Origin: Marisa cornuarietis
Lineage: Eukaryota > Mollusca > Gastropoda > Architaenioglossa > Ampullariidae
Assembly (NCBI GenBank): GCA_004794655.1
Contig: SMMW01000585.1
Span: 5,786,001 to 5,850,000 of the forward strand
DNA: 64,000 nucleotides
Direction: 5' to 3'
Shown: positions 61,112 through 64,000 of the stretch, piece by piece
How the letters are laid out: each line of letters opens with the position of its first letter
Numbering within the stretch: position 1 is the stretch's first letter
Translations under genes and position numbers: made by a program
Notes under the pieces: generated by a model
What the model was told of the DNA's origin: nothing
Databases searched by the model: none
The model's input: only the letters and a program-made list of their open reading frames with translations

Positions 61112-64000
61112 ATGTCAGCACGTCAGCGACTTCCAGAACATTCTCTGCTGTTCTTTATTTTATTTACATCTGCATGGAGTCCATCAGAATTCAAAAGGTG
61201 GGGGTTGTCAGTTGATACATTTGTATTCCCCTATTAAGTAGTACGAGTTGTTTACGCGCATGTAAGTACATACACACTTATTTGTGTATGTTGTGGATTA
61301 TTTGTGTACCTATGTGGCTATTTCTTTCTCATAGTCAGTATCTCTTTCCGTTTTGTTTAAAGATGTAACCTAAAAAAATTAAACTCCAAAAAAACCTCGG
61401 TTGACCAAGGTAGGCAGCAGTATTTCTGCTCACCCTGACCACTCAGAGAGTCAAAGGGTAAGCTTTTTGACCAGGATGCCAGCTGAGCAGCCAGAAGTCA
61501 AAGCCTCTGAAAAGAACATCAAACACATGTGATCAAGTAAGGAGCACAGGCACGTGGCCTCACACCAAGTGTTCTTCTCATCATCTAAAACCCAAGGATA
61601 CAAAGAAGTTACAGAAAGAAGAAGTAGAGAAATCAGAATCAAACTGACATTTTAATTGTTACGGTTTGTCTAAGTTTCGTTGTTTGAACTTCATTTTACT
61701 GTTTTTCAACAGAAACTGCTCTCTTTATGACTTCATTGACTTTAATGACAACAACATTCAAGGTTAGTACCATACTGTTTCCTACAAAGCGAAAAAGTTT
61801 CTTTTTTTATCGTTGCTTTAGAGTTTTTTTTTGTTTCAGACATATAATTAAATAATTGCAAAATCTAGCTAAATAAAGATCTAGAATTATATTCTTCAAG
61901 CTTTGACTTGTTTTGATTTTATTAATTTTACATCTATAATACATTTTGTACATGTAACTATCACTGACTTAGAAACATTGACAAATTATGGCATTTCAAA
62001 TACTGTTGGGTATACTAAGTGAGTAAATAGAGTGATCATTTTCATCTCTAAGGCAACGACATCACGTTTGGAGACTGCTCATTCGAGAAGACCCTTTGTA
62101 ATTACACACAAGCCTGCACAGATGGAGACGCAAACAACTGGACTGTATCAGACGGTAATGTTTCAACTATCAAAATAAATAAACGAATATATTTCATTTA
62201 GTTATCTTTGGATAAATTCTAAAAATTCTTAATAAATGATTTCATGATATATATATATATATAGACTTTGTAAGTAACTTTGCTCTTAGAAATGTCGCAT
62301 GATAATAGAAAAAAATCCATATAGAATAATCCGAAGACAACAGATTAAAACCCGAGTACAGCAGGTATAGGAACATATCCTTACAGAAATGGCTTCTAAG
62401 TCCAAAGCTGTGTGGAAATAATAACACTGCTCTGCCCATCTCCATTATCTCATTACGTCGACTTTTAATACGAGACACCTTATTATTTTCCTCTCAGCTA
62501 TAAAAATGTTCATATTTGTGCATGCGTGCCCAGGGGCAGCACCCACCTACACATCCAGTATTTTCAGAATCAGGTCTTAGCACAAGATTAACACTGACGG
62601 ATGATTAATTACGTTTAAAACGATTTCCATAGTTGAATTGTTTGACGAAACATATTGAGGTGAATTCTCGGTCATTTTCAAGTAGGGACGGTTTATTACC
62701 TACATCACAGTTTATATTTTTCTAATACCAGGTGGCGCCGTGTGTCCAGGACGTAACGGACTGTACGAATCCTTCTCAGTCCTAATGTCACCTTTGCTGA
62801 ACGTCACACAGAATACGTCACTTGTCTTCAACTACTCTCAGGCATCGCCAGGCAGACTCAGTGTGTTTCTAGCAACATCTACAAAGATAACGCAAGTGCT
62901 ACCAGAAGAGATAAAGGAGGTGTCAGACCAACAAGTAGTCTTCTACATTAATTCCTCACTCGTAAAGGTAGGCTTTGAATTCCCTTTGTCTGTAGGCATG
63001 CAAACATTTAGACCAGGATCACAGTCTTTGCTTAAACTAGATTGGAACACACCTTCTTAAATATTTATTTGTTTTATTAATGCTGTGTAGATACGTTAAA
63101 TAATGTATTATTATAACATCGTCTAATTAAGAGAGTCTGAGAGAATTTTTTAAAGTTTCATCTTCTGGAATTAACCAGTTAGGTTTCAAAGCACGGATGG
63201 CGAATAACGGTTCTAGAGTGACACTGACGCACGTGAAGCTTCAAGTGGATCCAGGTAAGGACGAACAAGATATTCATTCAATTAGTTTTCTATGGAGTCT
63301 TGAAAACATGTTTGTGTTTTAAAAACTCGCCCTTCTGCGTTTTTTACCGAGTAATATGGTCTTACCTTTAGAAGTCTAAACATTCTTTCAAGAATCTCTA
63401 AAAGTAAACAACAAGAAACACACTATGTCTGTATTTGCCGTATTTACGAGTTTATTTTCTATGTTGTTGCAGCTAGTTTGATGGCGGAGTAAATAATTAT
63501 AAATGTGCCTGTAAACATAAGTAGCTGATTGTGTTTTGTAGTTGATGTGACCGTCGCGGGAACACTGAACACACCTGACCAGTCAGTCACCTCTTCGACT
63601 ACAACAGGTAAAATTAGCAGCAAGACTAGCAAAGAAGGCATAAAACTAAAGACTAAATTTTATTAATAAATAATTTAATATGCTGCTGCGACAATCTTCA
63701 TATAAAGTAACGAATGATCTGACTTCAGAGGTTCTACAACTGAACAACATTTAAATGTAACATAACTGTGTTTCAGTTTGTAATTTCTAAAACACTATTG
63801 ATACTGACTTATCTATAGACCTTTGCCACATAAGTAGGATGTCATGAATAATAAACGGTTCACCTGTTGACTCTGTGAGGTGACCCGAAACCCGATCAAC
63901 AAGGCGGAAGTACATCTGGTATAATAGCCGCTGTCGTCGTGCCTGTGGTTGTTGTTGGTGGTGGTGTTGCAGGTGTCCTTGTATTTTTTCTTTGGAGACG
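61112..64000 (+). CDS. MAM-domain receptor, unit 4 (runs off the window)
   Basis: Exons: 61112-61197 (signal peptide MSARQRLPEHS, core LLFFILFT), 61713-61762, 62053-62154 (GDCSFEKTLCNYTQ), 62732-62967 (SFSVLMSPLLNVTQ), 63179-63254 (LTHVKL), 63542-63607 (Ser/Thr-rich stalk) and 63880-64000, the start of the transmembrane exon (AAVVVPVVVVGGG, ending WRR at the window edge). All splice sites are GT/AG and the phases repeat those of unit 2. The transmembrane exon start at 63880 (tgtgag|gtgacc) is preferred over 63904 because it gives the same leader length as the other units. The reading frame is open throughout, so this unit appears functional. The linker and tail exons lie beyond the window. 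Confidence 0.9.

Overview
This is a 64 kb stretch of animal genomic DNA. Genes are split into many short exons with GT/AG introns, the DNA is AT-rich, (CA)n/(TG)n microsatellites are abundant, and many transposable-element relics are present. The gene families (an arylsulfatase B-like gene and a tandem array of MAM-domain receptors) and the repeat content suggest an invertebrate, most likely a mollusc and probably a gastropod. That assignment is inference, because no taxon-specific marker was tested. All recognisable host gene units lie on the + strand.

The main content is a tandem array of one receptor-like family. Each unit has the same exon set: an 86-nt signal-peptide exon (phase 2), a 50-nt exon, a 102-nt exon opening a MAM-like domain, a 233-236-nt exon, a 76-94-nt exon closing the MAM-like domain, one or more Ser/Thr-rich stalk exons (phase 1-1), a 133-nt transmembrane exon, a short linker exon and a terminal exon with cytoplasmic tyrosine motifs. 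Unit 0 is a 3' end only (234-996). Unit 1 is a degenerate relic (2733-9826). Unit 2 is intact (11999-22716; 338 aa). Unit 3 (30575-38923; 516 aa) is intact except for an in-frame TGA in the signal exon, carries a long multi-tyrosine tail, and is followed by a possible alternative short terminal exon (40495-40622). A second relic unit covers 44413-47612. Unit 4 starts at 61112 and runs off the window end.

Between the second relic and unit 4 lies a complete 13-exon arylsulfatase B-like gene (50133-57406; 479 aa) with the formylglycine signature CSPSR. It appears to be an unrelated neighbour of the array.

Mobile DNA: a near full-length RTE-like LINE (3325-6646, minus) with a 13-bp target duplication; two solo LTRs (7108-8512 plus, 19159-20604 minus), each with a 5-bp target duplication; a MULE-like DNA element (40891-41899) with a 9-bp duplication and a second fragment near 44.6-45.2 kb; a 145-bp MITE (25059-25203); tRNA-type SINEs; and several LINE 3' fragments. 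A segmental duplication (about 2594-9150 and 45841-47650) preserves the empty sites of both the LINE and the first solo LTR, so both inserted after the duplication.

A conserved block with an ACCAGGAAGA box lies about 1.3-1.7 kb upstream of the signal exons of units 2, 3 and 4. Each start codon is immediately preceded by a GCAG acceptor. Together these suggest a non-coding first exon and a shared promoter.
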